A stretch of DNA of 64,000 nt from Larix kaempferi (Eukaryota > Streptophyta > Pinopsida > Pinales > Pinaceae), in the NCBI GenBank assembly GCA_027924585.1, contig BSBM01000964.1, positions 2,960,001 through 3,024,000 on the forward strand, written 5' to 3'. This document shows, one piece after another, positions 11,026 to 23,127 of the stretch. Position 1 is the stretch's first letter; the number at the start of each line of letters is the position of its first letter. Position numbers and translations under genes: made by a program. Below the pieces are notes generated by a model. The model ran no database searches and had not been told where the DNA came from. It was given only the letters and a program-made list of their open reading frames with translations.

Positions 11026-13539
11026 TCAAAGCTTTGGTTGGAGAAATTGCTGCAAAATCTGAAGGAGTGGTTCCCCGGCAGCATCCTCAGGTTGCATTTT
11101 GGGCCACTGACGCCTTTGGAGTGTCAAGGAGGATTGCTTGGAAGGCTGTAGATGAAGAAGAACCCTGTCAGCAGCATGGAAACTGTGCTCAGAACGGTGC
11201 TGATCTGCGTGTTGTTTTAGGCGAATTCTGGCCATGTGAAGATTGTCCTGCAGAATGAGAAGAATCTGATCGCTGTTTCGAAGAACCGAGTCAATTTCCT
11301 GAACTGGCGAGCTGCTAAGGGTGTATGGAAGAAGAACTGGCAGTGTTTTTACATAGACGGCTTCATATGGTGTCCTTTGAGATGTGGTATTGTACCACTA
11401 GAGCGCTGCTAGGAAATCCATAGAAATAGTTGGCCAAAGCTGTGTAGGGATGGGGAAGGGCTTGAGCAATCCCGAAAGAAGTGTCATTTCCCCCTTGTTG
11501 ACTTGGAAAGTATCATCGTCAGCCACCATCTGTTGAATTGTCATTTTTAGTCCCTTCCAAAAGAAGGTACATTGTGCTCGGTCATACATTTTGCAAAACC
11601 CAGAGTGCCCTGTTGATGAAGAAGCGTGGAGTTCATAGAAGAGATAGCCCTGTGGAACATATTGCAACCAATTTGGAACAAGCAGAGAAAGAGTTGTAAG
11701 AGAAATTGGGTCATCAATTGTGCAAGAAGGAGCATCTTCCACCATATTGTCCTTACCCTTCTTGTAAGTGATCACATAGGGGTAACCCATGAGTTGGATA
11801 ACCCATTTCAGGTGTGTTGGGGAGGAGACCCATTGTTCCAGAAAATTTTCCAGACTCAGGAGATCAGTCTTGCTGCAGAAATAATTCCCTAATAGGTATG
11901 GCTGCCACTTTTTTACTACATGCAAAATAGCCATCATTTCCTGCTGAGAGGTAGATGTGGCTAAATTCTTACTGGAAAGGTCTCTTGAAGGAAGCAAGCA
12001 CATTGGTTCAGCAAAGATACTTGCATATCTATCCAAGGAAGTAGTGGAGACTATTGATGGGTGCATCTGAATGGAATTGAGCTGAGCGATGACACCATGT
12101 GAATTCTTCTTAAGGATTTTTTCTAGGCGATGTGAACTGATGATGCAGAGAGACCCTGGTTGTAAGCCCATAAATTTGTGTTGTACCCCATTGACTTTAA
12201 ACTGCATCCAAAGTTCAGCAAAATCCCATAAGATGGGGCCAAGTGTGTGTAGCCATTGAATGCCCAAAACCACATCACATCCGCCTAAGGACAAGGAAAA
12301 CATGTCAGAACATAGGTTATAATCTTCCATGGAGATACACACATTGTGACACTTCCCCTTGCAAGGTAAGGTGCCCCCATTGGCAGCCATGACTTCAAAG
12401 TTGGAGCAAGGATGGACAAAACAATCAGCCTGTTTGGTAATCCGAGGGTCAATGAAGTTATGAGTGATACCAGAATCAATGAGTATGGTAAGAGGGAGCT
12501 TCTTGAAGTATCCCCTGACCCACATTGTTTGTGGGGTGGTGATGCCGGTTACAGCATGGAGAGAGATCTCGGGTGGGTCGTCCTGAGATGGGGTGTCAAC
12601 AGGCGGGTGTGAAATGTTGACTTGATCATCTACTGTATCTGTAGCTTCTTCACCAAGTTCTAAGGTAGGTGGAGAATCCACATCCAAGAGATAGACCTTT
12701 TGTTGAACACATCTATGTCCCTGAGTGAATTTCTCAGCACAATTATAGCAAAGCCCTTTTTCTCGGCGTGCCTGCATTTCTATTTCAGACAAATTCTTGA
12801 TAGGAGTTGGTTGAGCAGCAGGCGTGATGGGAGGTCATTGGGAACCCATATTTCTGAAGGGAAAAAAGGTGGGTTTGGAGCATTGTTGAGCTGCGATCTT
12901 GTCCTCAGCCAGCTTAGCCAACCCTAGGACTTCCATCATTGTGTTGGGACAAAACATTTTGACCTCTGAGCGAATTTCATCCTTGAGACCACTGATAAAA
13001 CAACTCCTGTAGAATTCATCAGACAATCCTTCTGTGTGATTGGCCAATTTCTCAAATTCTGTCTGATACTCTCTCACTGTGCCAATTTGGTGAAGTTTAG
13101 TGAGTGCTCCTGTGAAATCATCAAAAGCACTAGGACCAAATCGTGGCAAAATGAGTTGGCAAAAATCTGTCCAGTTTGGCTCGGGATGAGCTTTGATGTA
13201 CCAACGGTACCATTGAAGGGCTTCTTGTTCCAAATGAAAGGATGCAAGTGGAACTTTTTGGGCATCAGAAGTATTATGCAGACTAAAATATTGTTCTGCT
13301 TGATATATCCATCCAGTCGAATCAGTACCATTGAAGTGAGTAAAATCAAGCTTCGGCCCATGAAAATTGCTCGAAGAAAAGAACCTGGTGGCTCCAAAAC
13401 ATTCTGGCTGTCTGGTATTGTTCATGGCTGAATGCTGAAGATGGAGGCTAAGAAATTTTTCATCCAGATCTTGGAGTTTGGTTTGGATGGCTGCAAGTGC
13501 TTCCTCCATGGTGTGTGCTCCTGCACGGGTGACAACCAT
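11026..13539 (-). pseudogene. fused gag-protease-RNaseH remnant-integrase remnant ORF, element A
   Basis: A single frame of 2,514 bp (838 codons including the stop) starts at MVVTRAGA (ATG 13537-13539) and is interrupted only by TGA 12835-12837 (codon 235) and TAG 11398-11400. In order: gag (about 1-234) with SLHNTSDAQKVPLASFHL and YRWYIKAHPEPNW; zinc knuckle CYNCAEKFTQGHRC (264-277); protease ILIDSGITHNFIDPRI (Asp 355). At about residue 519 the linker jumps straight to the end of RNase H (QQEMMAILHVVKKWQPYLLGN), so all of RT is gone. The integrase zinc domain has lost its cysteine pair (DDTF). At about residue 713, after ISMDF, the core is skipped and the C-terminal part follows (QRTPYEAVY). 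Everything remains in frame. Confidence 0.85.
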
Positions 13540-14556
13540 AACCAGGTTTTTTTTTTTTCATGGAATGGGTAGAAAAACACAAATAGAAGCTGATTTAGTA
13601 AAGGGAAATTTGGATTGGGGAAACAATCTAATGGGTAATTGGGGTTTGACTAGATTTTGGACACTGTCGGAAGGACATGAAAGAAAAAAGGGGGATTTTA
13701 GAAGCGGGGTGATGGAATGATAAAATTTGGCAGAGAGGGACAAAGAAGGAGAATTCAGAAAGGAACTCTATGGTAAAATTTGAAGGTGATTGGGTGAAAT
13801 CTGAGGAAGTTATGGCAAACCCTAAAAATAGACAAATGTGGAATTTCGGGCTTTGAGAAGGGGAATTGGGGATAGGGTCCTCAGGAATGAAAGATGCAGA
13901 ATGGGATGACATGGGTACCCCAAAAATTTCAAGGGAAATAGAGTGAAAACAAGGGAGATATGGAGAAAAAACTGATTTTTATTTTTTTATTTTTTTTTAT
14001 TTTTTATTTTTTTCAGGAAATGGATCGGCAACAGTGGTGCAACAGCGCGGAAGGGATCGAAAACGGCTGGATCTGAAATGGTGAATGGATCTAGAACGAC
14101 TTTTAGAATAGATCTGAAACGGATGGATCTGGAGCGGAAGTGATCGGCAACAGTTCAACTGAAAATAGATATGGACCCCAGGTATGTACAGCTTCCTAAC
14201 AGTTCAAGTGTTTCACTTGGCCACCAATGATGTCTGACGGCTTGCGTATTGGAGCAGTACCCCTCACTCCACGGCTCAAGTAAAACTAATAACCGCTTTG
14301 CCACAAACGACAGCTCTTGGTTTACCTCATGAGTGGGAACTAGTCAATCAGGTAAGGGTCGTTGCCCTTTTCGCTGGCAGGTCCTCAATGGGCCAGCTAC
14401 TTTGGGGCTCTTGTGGTACTCCTTACAATGATTTTTAGGGCTTATGCCCAAGTACTTCCCATAGTTAAGCGGATAGGAATTATTCCCAAATCCGAAGCTG
14501 CAACAGATGCAAAAAAAAAAAATGGCAGAAATTCCACCCAACGAGCCCAAGAAAGT
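13540..14556 (-). other. element A leader with insertion relative to B
   Basis: Untranslated leader between PBS and gag. It aligns by eye with element B's leader (25642-26356), except that A has about 300 extra bases at roughly 13,890-14,205. That part contains a T-rich run and repeated GGATCTGGAACGG-like words, and B joins directly across it. Short open frames here are not supported as genes. Confidence 0.6.
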
Positions 14557-14568
14557 GCTCTGATACCA
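14557..14568 (-). other. primer-binding site of element A
   Basis: The minus strand reads TGGTATCAGAGC two bases inside the right LTR, complementary to initiator Met-tRNA. Confidence 0.88.
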
Positions 14569-14570
14569 GA

Positions 14571-14954
14571 TGTGAAGAACCTACAATAATTAATTAATTC
14601 AAATACATGAGATATAAGAAATAGTAGAACATAATCACTTTTATATTGATCACGGGCCACTTTGAGGGGGCAACCTCCTTTGAGCAAGCTCAATACAATT
14701 AACTTCACGGTGCCTTCAATGACCCAACACACACTTATATACTAAGTCTATGGCCAATACTATGAGTCAAAACCATGGGACATATAATACTATGGGACAA
14801 CTTACAAAGCATATGCGTCCAATACTATGTGTCAATACTATGGGCTAATATAAACTAGGGATCAACATATACTACGGGACGACTTACAAAGCATATGCGT
14901 CCAACAACAATATACTAACATAGTAAAGAGAAGGGTTGACATAGGTTCCTAACA
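14571..14954 (-). repeat. element A 5' LTR (right copy)
   Basis: It matches 10612-10996 with scattered substitutions and the same TGTGAAGAACC...CCTAACA ends. The target duplication TCCCG follows at 14955-14959. Confidence 0.92.
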
Positions 14955-14959
14955 TCCCG

Positions 14960-15751
14960 ACCCACAGTTTATATCTTATGTTTAAAGTATGATTATGCAA
15001 GTGCTTCTAATATAACTAATGCATTTAACCTATAATTGATAGGAAGCAGCCTCACAAGTGATGCATAGGTTCTAACCTCTCGTCTTATCACTCCTACCTA
15101 ATGAATTATCTAATTCTACTCTAAACTAAATAATCTATCCTTGCAAGGAGCGAGTTTTAAGAAGAGTAATAATTTGCGAATGCTTATACAAATATAACAA
15201 ATAACTATTAAGATAAAGTATGCACACTCACAAAAGAAAATTACAAAGATAGCTTTGATTACAATTAAATCAATTTATTACTTTGATACCCCATAGAAAT
15301 TTGCATAGATAAGGAAAAGCATTCATTGTCATTGAAATAATTCAACAAAGTTAGAATGATCTCACAACATGAGCATGAATAGAACAAGAAATAATTTTGA
15401 TGTGTTAGTCACAACATTCCACGCAAAAATCTGTGCAAGCTTTTCCCAGCAAATTAGTCCTTCTCATTAGCAGAAAAATAATTCTCTCACAAAATGTCTC
15501 AAGTCTCTATTTCACTTGCAAAAGTCCTCTTTCTAGTACCCTTTCCCCTATATTTATATTACAAGAGAATTGTCTTTACATGACTAATCACTTCACCTTC
15601 CCATGACCTTTGGATTGCCAAAATTTGTCTTTGGTGTTTTCAGATAAAAAATAGACAATTAATTACAAATTAAATTAAATTTCCTGTGGGACCTCCAGGA
15701 TGGAAATATAATTGTACCACAAGTCGATTTCCTGAAATATTATATTACATT
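14960..15751. other. flank, likely 3' region of pseudogene J
   Basis: AT-rich DNA without a recognisable gene. It follows the stop of J on the minus strand and may contain its 3' untranslated region. No poly(A) signal could be assigned with confidence. Confidence 0.35.
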
Positions 15752-17672
15752 GTCATGGTTCCAATAATTTTAAATATACTTCCTGAACAAATAATTCTTC
15801 TTCCGCACTTATAACTACTTCAGTAGTAGCTTTATAGCTCTCTTCCAGGAAATAAGCATTTATAGATGCTTTTCCAATGTACTTATTACGTTCTTCTTTG
15901 TTTAACACATCTATTTTCCTGATGTATTCCAGATCTTCTTTTAGGCCATTTTTCAAGTCCATTAAGTCTTGATCCTTGCTGGGAAACTCGTACATATCTG
16001 GAATCATTGCGATATGGCACTTCTCATGCATCTGATAAATTATTTTGTAAAATTCCTCACATTTTGTGATGGATTTTGGTTTTTCTACATATATCTTTCT
16101 GGAAGCTCTCCTGCAAATTTCTAGGAGTGCTGAATCCAATTTGAGTTCCGTAGTCATTTTATTTGGTAGGTGATCAGGGAATTTTGACTTTCCTTCCTTC
16201 CATATCATCAGCCTTTTCATATTTTTAAAAGTATGAACTAAATTATTTCTTATAGATAAAGCACCAGCAGATATCTCCTTCATTCTATCTATCATCTATT
16301 TCATTTAATAAATTTCTTCAGTTAATAAATCTTGTGAGCTGCAAATTTGTTCATGTATTTTGCAAGATTGCTCGTGAAAAGGAGTTATATCCCGCTTATG
16401 ATTCTAAGCCACATTGAGCTGTACCAATAGAGATTCATTCTCTTTAACCAGCTCGTCCATCTGAGACTGCAAAGCTTCCACTTGTAGATTTGAATTCACT
16501 TCATTTCCTTCCAATTCGTTAATGCGAGAGTATAAATCAATTCTCTCACCTTCCATAATTACAAGCTGTACGTTCAAAGCATCCTTTTTCATTTTCCAGA
16601 TTCGGATAACCCAATAGTGATCTATTCTTTTCAGCTATTACTGCATCTTTTTTTCTATTCAATTCAATCCATTCACCTCTCGCTTTTACTAGGTTATCTT
16701 TCACCTTTAACATTGTTTCCTTGTGGTGTTCTAGGTCATTCATCAGCTTATAAACATTGTTAGCAATTACTTGAGCAGCTGCTATATTTACTGATGCCGT
16801 GAACTTGGGATCTTTCTGGTTGCCTTCCACTATGGTGCTTTCTTGAATGGACGTGCCACATTTGGCTGTGTTCCCATTTTCAATCATTTCTCTATTCTCC
16901 TTGAAATTGTCTTTATTTTGGGATAAAAAATTATTGTATCTAATTTTTCAACTGAATGTTTCTTTGAAGGGGTGAAAGGAGTGAGCCCGAGCTCAACAAA
17001 TGGAAGGTGGCCTCCCATCTACGAAATTCTAGAGATGTCCATTTCTTGAATATTATACACTCTTTCTTGGACTTCTTTTGTCCTCCACAACTTTCATGAG
17101 CTTATCTTCTTCTTCTCTTTGTCTTTCCAACTCTGCTACCTTATCTGTTGTTTCTTATTCTTCTCTCCTTTTTGGTTCTTGCTTATTTTTTATTTTTTCT
17201 TCTTCTTTCCTTTTCTCTTACTCTTCCCTTTTTTGTATTTATGCTTCTTCTACTTTTAGTCTTTCTGCTTCCTCTTCTCTTTTTCTTTCTACTTCCTTTG
17301 CTACCACAACTTCCTCTCTATACTTCTGCAATTGTACTTCTTTAGTAGTATCCACAGTATGACTAGAAGCTACACCACTTTTCTAGCCAAATCGTTTATT
17401 CAAATCCGTCATGTTACTTTCCCTTTGATATACTTCCTCATCCTTAAAGAAGTGGTCTGTGTATTCAAAGTGAATTTTACATGACGCATAGTGTTGGGAT
17501 GCCTTTTGTAGTTTGTCATTTCTGAAAAAAAATCTTTTCTCCAAAATTAAATGCTTCTAAGTCTTTTACAAAAAACTCTTCTCCTTTCACCTTGTGGAAT
17601 TTATATGCCCCAATGACAAAGGGAAGCGGTGGATAGTAATCCTTCTTATGTTCATTTAAAAAATTGCCTACT
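15752..17672 (-). pseudogene. pseudogene J, C-terminal part (unknown, coiled coil)
   Basis: I do not recognise this protein. Read on the minus strand from the C insertion site it begins VGNFLNEHKKDYYPPLPFV and continues through a frameshift in a poly-T tract near 17,525. There follows a Lys/Glu-rich heptad-like region (about 17,060-17,370, with VERKREEEAERLKVEEA), a further coiled-coil-like segment (16,404-16,887) and a final 180-codon frame ending LLEP at 15,753. Several in-frame stops (for example at 16,404) and at least one more shift near 16,600 show it is dead. The first codons continue the frame at 31,714 exactly once one copy of the target duplication is removed, so both parts were one gene. 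No enzyme motif is visible. Confidence 0.6.
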
Positions 17673-17844
17673 TGTAATGCTCGCCTCAGTACTTTAATGG
17701 ATTAGACTAATGAAGACACTAGTTTGGAAGTGAATTGGCTGAATAAAATATGAACCATGGAATTTACATTGAATATTAATTTATGATAGAGATTGGGTGA
17801 TATATGCTAAAATGACTGAGAAACTAGGAAACGAAAGTGATTAG

Positions 17845-18285
17845 ATGATATGCTCAACTGATTGAGATAGAATGACTGAATGTAAGATATGCTCGATTGA
17901 TTGAGATAGAATGACTAAATGTTAGATATGCTCGACTGATTGGGATAGAATGACTGAATGTTAGATATGCTGGATTGATTGAGATAGAATGATTGAATAT
18001 TAGATATGCTCGACTGATTGAGATAGAATGACTGAATGTTAGATATGCTTGACTGATTGAGATAGAATGACTGAATGTTAGATATGCTCGACTGATTGAG
18101 ATAGAATTATTGAATGTTAGGTATGCTCGACTAATTGACATAGACTGACTGAATGTTAGATATGCTCGATTGATTGAGATAGAATGACTAAATGTTAGAT
18201 ATGCTCGACTAATTGAGATAGGATGACTGAATGTTATGTATGCTTGACTGAATGAGATAGAATGATGAATTATAGATATGATTTA
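17845..18285 (+). repeat. 39-bp tandem array in element C 5' LTR
   Basis: About 11-12 degenerate units of GATATGCTCGACTGATTGAG plus ATAGAATGACTGAATGTTA (39 bp). Because 39 is a multiple of three, the opposite strand shows a repetitive 13-residue open frame (SISRAYLTFSHSI), which is an artefact. The last units are shortened. Confidence 0.9.
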
Positions 18286-18719
18286 CTTATTGATAGAAAA
18301 TGATGAATGAAATATATGCTCGACTGACTGAGATATTATGATGGATGATGTAATATTTCATAATGAAACACTACTAATCTGCACTTGAGTATGTGTGTGT
18401 GCAGTGGTACGTAAAATGGTTTATCGGATGACCCAGAAGGGAATTATAGGGGTCGTAAGAACAAAAAGAACACATAGGGGTACGACAACGGACTGTCAAC
18501 CCTGAAAGATCAATCCACGCATGCGTAGGAAGCTGTTTCAGCTCACCTGGGAAAGCGTGTGCCGTACAGGCGAGGCCATAACAACTTGGTCGCGTACGAT
18601 GAGTTGAGGGGTGGGCGATAAGGAGGACCTTATCCCTTAGTAGCCCATAGTCTCCAAGAAAGCATAGTTTGAAGGTTGCGGTAAAGATTTCTGATCGCTA
18701 CGCAGTACTCTGCAAAAGA

Positions 18720-18902
18720 AGAAAGAAAAAAATTTGTCAAAAGCGCCTGCCGAAGAGGTACCTAGACAAGAACAAGAAGAAAGAAAAGAAATTGTTGGAA
18801 GGGCCCGCCGAAGATGTACCTAGACAAGAACAAGAAGAAATAAAATGATATGTCGAAAGGTCCCGCGAAAGAGGTACTTCGGCAAGAACAAGAGGAAGAA
18901 AT
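18720..18902 (+). repeat. 58-bp tandem triplet in element C 5' LTR
   Basis: Three copies spaced exactly 58 bp apart, each with GCCCGCCGAAGAGGTACC and ACAAGAACAAGAAGAAAG. The same triplet occurs in the 3' LTR at about 30,080-30,260. Confidence 0.85.
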
Positions 18903-19365
18903 ATTAATAAATGAATTATTTGACTCTTACTTTTATTTTATGATTTTGAAAAAGAATTTAGATTATGTTGGAATTCTTTTATGAAGAACAATTTTAAAAT
19001 TATTTTTATGATTTTGTTTATATATCTTTTTGAAAGAAGAAATTTGAAATGAAGAAAGTATTAATAAAAGAAATTACTTTTATTTTCATTTTATTATTTG
19101 AAAAAAGGAAAATGAGAAAGGTGAACTAAATGGGAATTTGTAATAAAATAAATATTTTCTTTATTTTTTTTCTTTTACTCATTATACTTTTAACACTTTT
19201 GGAAAAGGAGAACTAGATTGGAATTCTAAATATTTTTCCCTTTACTTGTACTATATTATTTTTTAAACGAAAAGATTCTAAATAAATTAGAAAATTTATT
19301 TAAATAAAATATTTTCTTTTATAAAGGAAACAGAAAAGGAAAGATTTGAGATGAATGAGAAAATA

Positions 19366-19560
19366 TATTAAATTAAATCAGTTATGTGCATGTGAGGACA
19401 CGTGGCACAAAGACCCTTCTAACTTGAGAATAAATAGTAATAAAATATTAAATTAAATAAGTTATGTGCATGTGAGGACACATGGCACAAAGACTCTTGT
19501 AACTTGAGAATAAATAGTAATAAAATATTAATTAAATTATTTATGTGCACGAAAATATGC
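19366..19560 (+). repeat. 80-bp tandem repeats in element C 5' LTR (2 full copies)
   Basis: Units begin GTTATGTGCATGTGAGGACA at 19381 and 19461, with a degenerate third near 19,541. The 3' LTR has five full units plus a degenerate sixth. They lie just upstream of the TATA box. Confidence 0.9.
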
Positions 19561-19578
19561 ATGGTAGATCAACTTTTG

Positions 19579-19588
19579 TTATAAAAGA
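19579..19588 (+). promoter_or_regulatory. TATA box of element C 5' LTR
   Basis: TTATAAAAGA is conserved at 31249-31258 in the other LTR. It lies downstream of the 80-bp repeats and is followed by GGGAGGAGAAGGAG. Confidence 0.65.
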
Positions 19589-20040
19589 AGGGAGGAGAAG
19601 GAGTAAAGCATCTCTTGCTCCCTAGTGTTGTATGGGCACCGGAATCGAGAATTGATTTTATGGTTCCTGTTAGTTGGGATTAGCTTGACCAAGGATTGGG
19701 AGGTCCCACTAGGAAACTTTCTCGTGTGTTCTTAAAACCCTATTAGCTTGGGGGTTTGGGGTGAAGGAGAGTAACCCGGATACGGTAGGGTGGTCAACCG
19801 AGGTGTCTCTTGGTAAAATCGGCAAGGCTGGAAGTGACTCGGGGAAGATCGATGACCGTACATACAAGGACTTCGTCAATGGAGTGCTCAAGCACTGTCG
19901 AATGGTATAATGTTTTATTTTTATGTAGAAGTTGAGTTTATGAAATTTTATTTATGGTTTTGTATTTGATTTTCAAGGTTTATTTAATCTTCATATGATG
20001 TTAGTTCTATTTTTGAAGTATTTTGGGGGGACCCTACATT

Positions 20041-20053
20041 TGGTATCAGAGCC
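20041..20053 (+). other. primer-binding site of element C
   Basis: TGGTATCAGAGCC lies two bases after the LTR end CCCTACA. Met-tRNA type. Confidence 0.9.
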
Positions 20054-22662
20054 GGTAGAGTCTTGAAGGCACAAGACTCATATTATACAGGGGTTGTCGA
20101 TATCCTCGTCAGAGGTCGGATTCAGACAGCCGCCTGCTGCTACAGTGCTCTATTTCATCCCAACTTGACCACCGGTTCAGGTTCACTATTTTTCAATTAG
20201 TGTTTCCTGTATCTAAGATTGAATTCTCTTCCTTGAAATGAACTCAGTTTAAATTTGTTTTCCTGTAATTATCGTAATGAGCTGCTTGGAATTGATCTTG
20301 CTTTAGGTTGCATTCTTTTTAAAATCGTAATTCTCTACCATTAAATTGACTTATCAATGCTCCATCGTTAAACCATAGTAAGCATTATTATCGCATGGAG
20401 TCAACTGAATTGATCTTAGTTTAAATTCATTTTTAATATTGTAATGCTCTGCCATTGAAATTAATTTATCGATGCTCTATCTTGAACTATAGTAAGGAAT
20501 CGATATTTTTGTCTAATAATTCCAATGTCTAAACATTAAACATTCAGATCTGACTTAATGTATTGAAGGTTTCATGAGAAATCCTTGATCGACTACTGGA
20601 GTTGAGTTTTCTATGTGTAATAGCCATGTTCAGTTAATGACTTTGTGTTGGTAAATCTCAGCGAGCGTCCTTCTTATCCCAATCTTTTTTTTTTCTGTCT
20701 ACAAACTTTAGTTTAAGTATGAAATATTTGGATCGATTTTTTCTTCAATAGAAAAGAGGGCTTTTCTGCCTTTTTAGATGATTGTTTGGCAGTCCAAGAA
20801 TTTGGGGGAAATGATGGTCAGATGGGCTTGATCCATAGCTTCATTTCGGTATTTTCTCTGATAGAGATAACCTGCAGAAGCATTCTATTACATGCTACTT
20901 TTATTTCTCCCTTATAGATAATTAATCTGATAATAGAGGATTGGGAAGGGATGGCCTTAGGGCTCGATCCATATTTTTGAATTTTAAAGCTTAGTGTTTT
21001 ACTGGTTGATATATTTTTTTTGCTAGCAGATCTGGAGGTACTGCTCATGGAAAGAGCATAATCCCTAAACCTTGCAAATTTTTCCAGTCTATATTTTGAT
21101 GTCAGTGTTGAATCTCTGTGTTCATCTTCGATTTGGAAGGTGTTTTTATGATCCATAATCGTGATGATGTACTGCTTATTTAAACTCCTTGTGCTCCATT
21201 TATGAATTTGAAAGTTATCCTTTTTGTATTTTGGCATTCGAGGTATCTCTGTTTCAAACTTCTGCAACCGTAAATTGAGGGAGGGGGAGACCGAGTGGCT
21301 GGATACCTTTTTATATTTTTCCTTGTCATTTAAATGTTCTCTGTAAGAAATAACGCCGACGGATCTCTATTGAGACCGAGATCAAAGTCACATCTTTTAC
21401 ACTCTGTCTTTGTGATGGCCAAAATCGTGATTCCTTGTTATGTTATATACTGTATGATAGGGTTTCCTTTTTCTCATTGTCTGTACATGATGGTTGGATA
21501 AGCAATCTTTTGCAAGTTGAATTTTATCCTACTTATTTCTTTTGCTCGACAGCAATCAGAATTGATCTCTGCATATTGTAGTTTGGTACAGTTCCTTCAT
21601 GTGATTTTTTTTGTATGTTGATAGTTGGTACATAGACCCTGCTTTTGCCACACGAGAGATACGATCTTTGTGATGGGGTGGTTCGTAGAAGCCATAACTA
21701 ACCCTGTTCATAATTGTTTTATTGTATGGAAGATCGAAAATATCAGATCAACCTTTGTAATCGGGAGTTAGCTGTCGTTCCCAGATCTCTATCGGAAATT
21801 GATTCAAAGTATACAGACAGAATCACCCAAACTTTGTTTGTATTTCAATAGCATTCTAGAATCTTTGTATTATAGTCGATTAAGATTTACTTTTATTTTA
21901 CGGAATTGTTTGCGTTCTATTGACATTGCCAGATCTTTATCATAGTTGATTTAGGGTATGAACTGATCCAATAAGAGATTGTGAATGTTGTCATAAAATT
22001 ACTTCAGTGATGATGAGATTAGAATCGTATTCGCCAAAACTTGTCTACACCCTCCATGTTGAGTTGTCCCTTCATTTAACGACCCACTAATCACTGAAGC
22101 CATGTGTTGATCTGAATGCAGCCCTCCTGCACTGATTGTGGTGATAGGTTATTTAGTTATACTACTGTAAATCCGAATAATTACCACGATTGCTAGTCGT
22201 AGTGATAGTAAGTCCAGTGATTGTATTGTAATTTAGGCTAATTGTCGTTGATGGTCAACTAATTGGCACTAAAGGAAGGTTCATGTTTGGAAGGATGGGA
22301 TAAACCAAAATGATTGTTATGCTGTAATTTCAATTAAATGCCTTGAATGCCCAATCACCGACTTTATAGACAGGTTGTGTATTGAAGGATCATATGAATG
22401 CCAAGTTGCAATTTTGAGTTAGTTAATTGATATATTAAGAATTCAAATCATATCACCTGACCACCAAGCGGTAATGACCTTAGGCGAATACAAATACCTT
22501 TAGTTCTTATGACTATCTACTTGCATGAAAGTTTATATATAAGTGTTACAATGTATAGGTGGAATGTGTAATATCTAATTGAAGGCATGTTCTTGATAAG
22601 AAGGAAAGTTTGACGAGGCATTGCATGCAAGTTTATATATAAGTGTTACAATGAATAGGTGG
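20054..22662 (+). other. element C internal region, left part, non-coding
   Basis: No gag or pol domain in any frame. An opposite-strand frame at 20818-21267 (149 codons, starting MQKFETEIPRMPKYKK) is the longest. It is Ser/Lys/Ile-rich, runs against the element's transcription and has no recognised motif. Most likely it is chance. Confidence 0.6.
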
Positions 22663-22667
22663 AATGT
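22531..22667 (+). repeat. 100-bp tandem duplication at the element B insertion site
   Basis: GTTTATATATAAGTGTTACA begins at 22531 and again at 22631, exactly 100 bp apart. Element B inserted within the second unit. The unit resumes after B (26819 onward, AATGTGTAATATTTAAATG) and then decays into looser copies carrying GGCATGTT and GATAAGAAG. Confidence 0.75.
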
Positions 22668-23098
22668 TGTGAAGCACTTGCAACAATTAATTAATAAGAA
22701 TATGCGAAATAGCAGAAATAATAGAACTCAGAATCACTTTTATATTGATCACGGGCCAATTCGAGGGGGCAACCTCTTTTGAGCAAGCTCAATACAATTA
22801 ACTTTACGGTGCCTTCATAGGCCTCAACACACACTTATATACTAAGTCTAGGCGCCAATACCATGGGTCAATACTATGTGTCAATACAAACCATGGGCTA
22901 AGTCTAGGCGCCAATACTATGAGTCAAAACCATGGGCCAATACAAACTATGGATCAACAAAACTATGGGCGACTTACAAAGCATATGCGCCAACAACAAT
23001 AACACAAACTACGGATCAACAAATACTACGGGACGACTTACAAAGAATATGCGTCCAACAACAATATACTAACAAAGTAAAGACATGGGTTCCTAACA
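22668..23098 (-). repeat. element B 3' LTR (left copy)
   Basis: It matches 26371-26818 and is related to the element A LTRs. It is longer than A's because of extra copies of a CCATGGGCTAAGTCTAGGCG segment. Confidence 0.9.
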
Positions 23099-23112
23099 TC
23101 CCCTCTCCCTTA
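23099..23112 (-). other. polypurine tract of element B
   Basis: The minus strand reads TAAGGGAGAGGGGA, the same as element A. Confidence 0.8.
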
Positions 23113-23127
23113 GAAAAAGCTTTGTCC

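Larger units (their letters stand above)
10612..14954 (-). mobile_element. Gypsy element A, complete but RT-less (non-autonomous)
   Basis: Two LTRs of 385 and 384 bp with TG...CA ends are flanked by a perfect 5-bp target duplication TCCCG (10607-10611 and 14955-14959). A Met-tRNA PBS lies inside the right LTR and a polypurine tract inside the left LTR, so it is transcribed on the minus strand. The only long ORF fuses gag, protease, an RNase H remnant and integrase ends. RT and the integrase core are missing. Element B has the same architecture, so this is a family trait and not a private deletion. Confidence 0.92.
17673..20038 (+). repeat. element C 5' LTR
   Basis: It starts TGTAATGCTCGCCTC and ends GGACCCTACA, and it matches 29005-31708. 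It carries three tandem arrays in order (39, 58 and 80 bp) and a TATA box. It is shorter than the 3' LTR, mostly because it has fewer 80-bp units. Confidence 0.9.

Noticed and set aside
13628-13912. Pro/Ser/Phe-rich minus-strand ORF in the leader of A
   Set aside because: It lies upstream of gag in an untranslated leader, and the matching B region does not keep the frame.
17078-17362. Ser/Phe/Leu-rich plus-strand ORF that looks like membrane segments
   Set aside because: It is the antisense of the Lys/Glu-rich coiled coil of pseudogene J.
17854-18141. 95-codon repetitive minus-strand ORF (SISRAYLTFSHSI repeats)
   Set aside because: It arises because the 39-bp repeat length is a multiple of three; no start context, no conservation beyond the array.
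17845-18285. Regular 39-bp repeats resembling a CRISPR array
   Set aside because: Units are directly adjacent with no unique spacers, they occur in both LTRs of a retrotransposon, and the setting is plant nuclear DNA.
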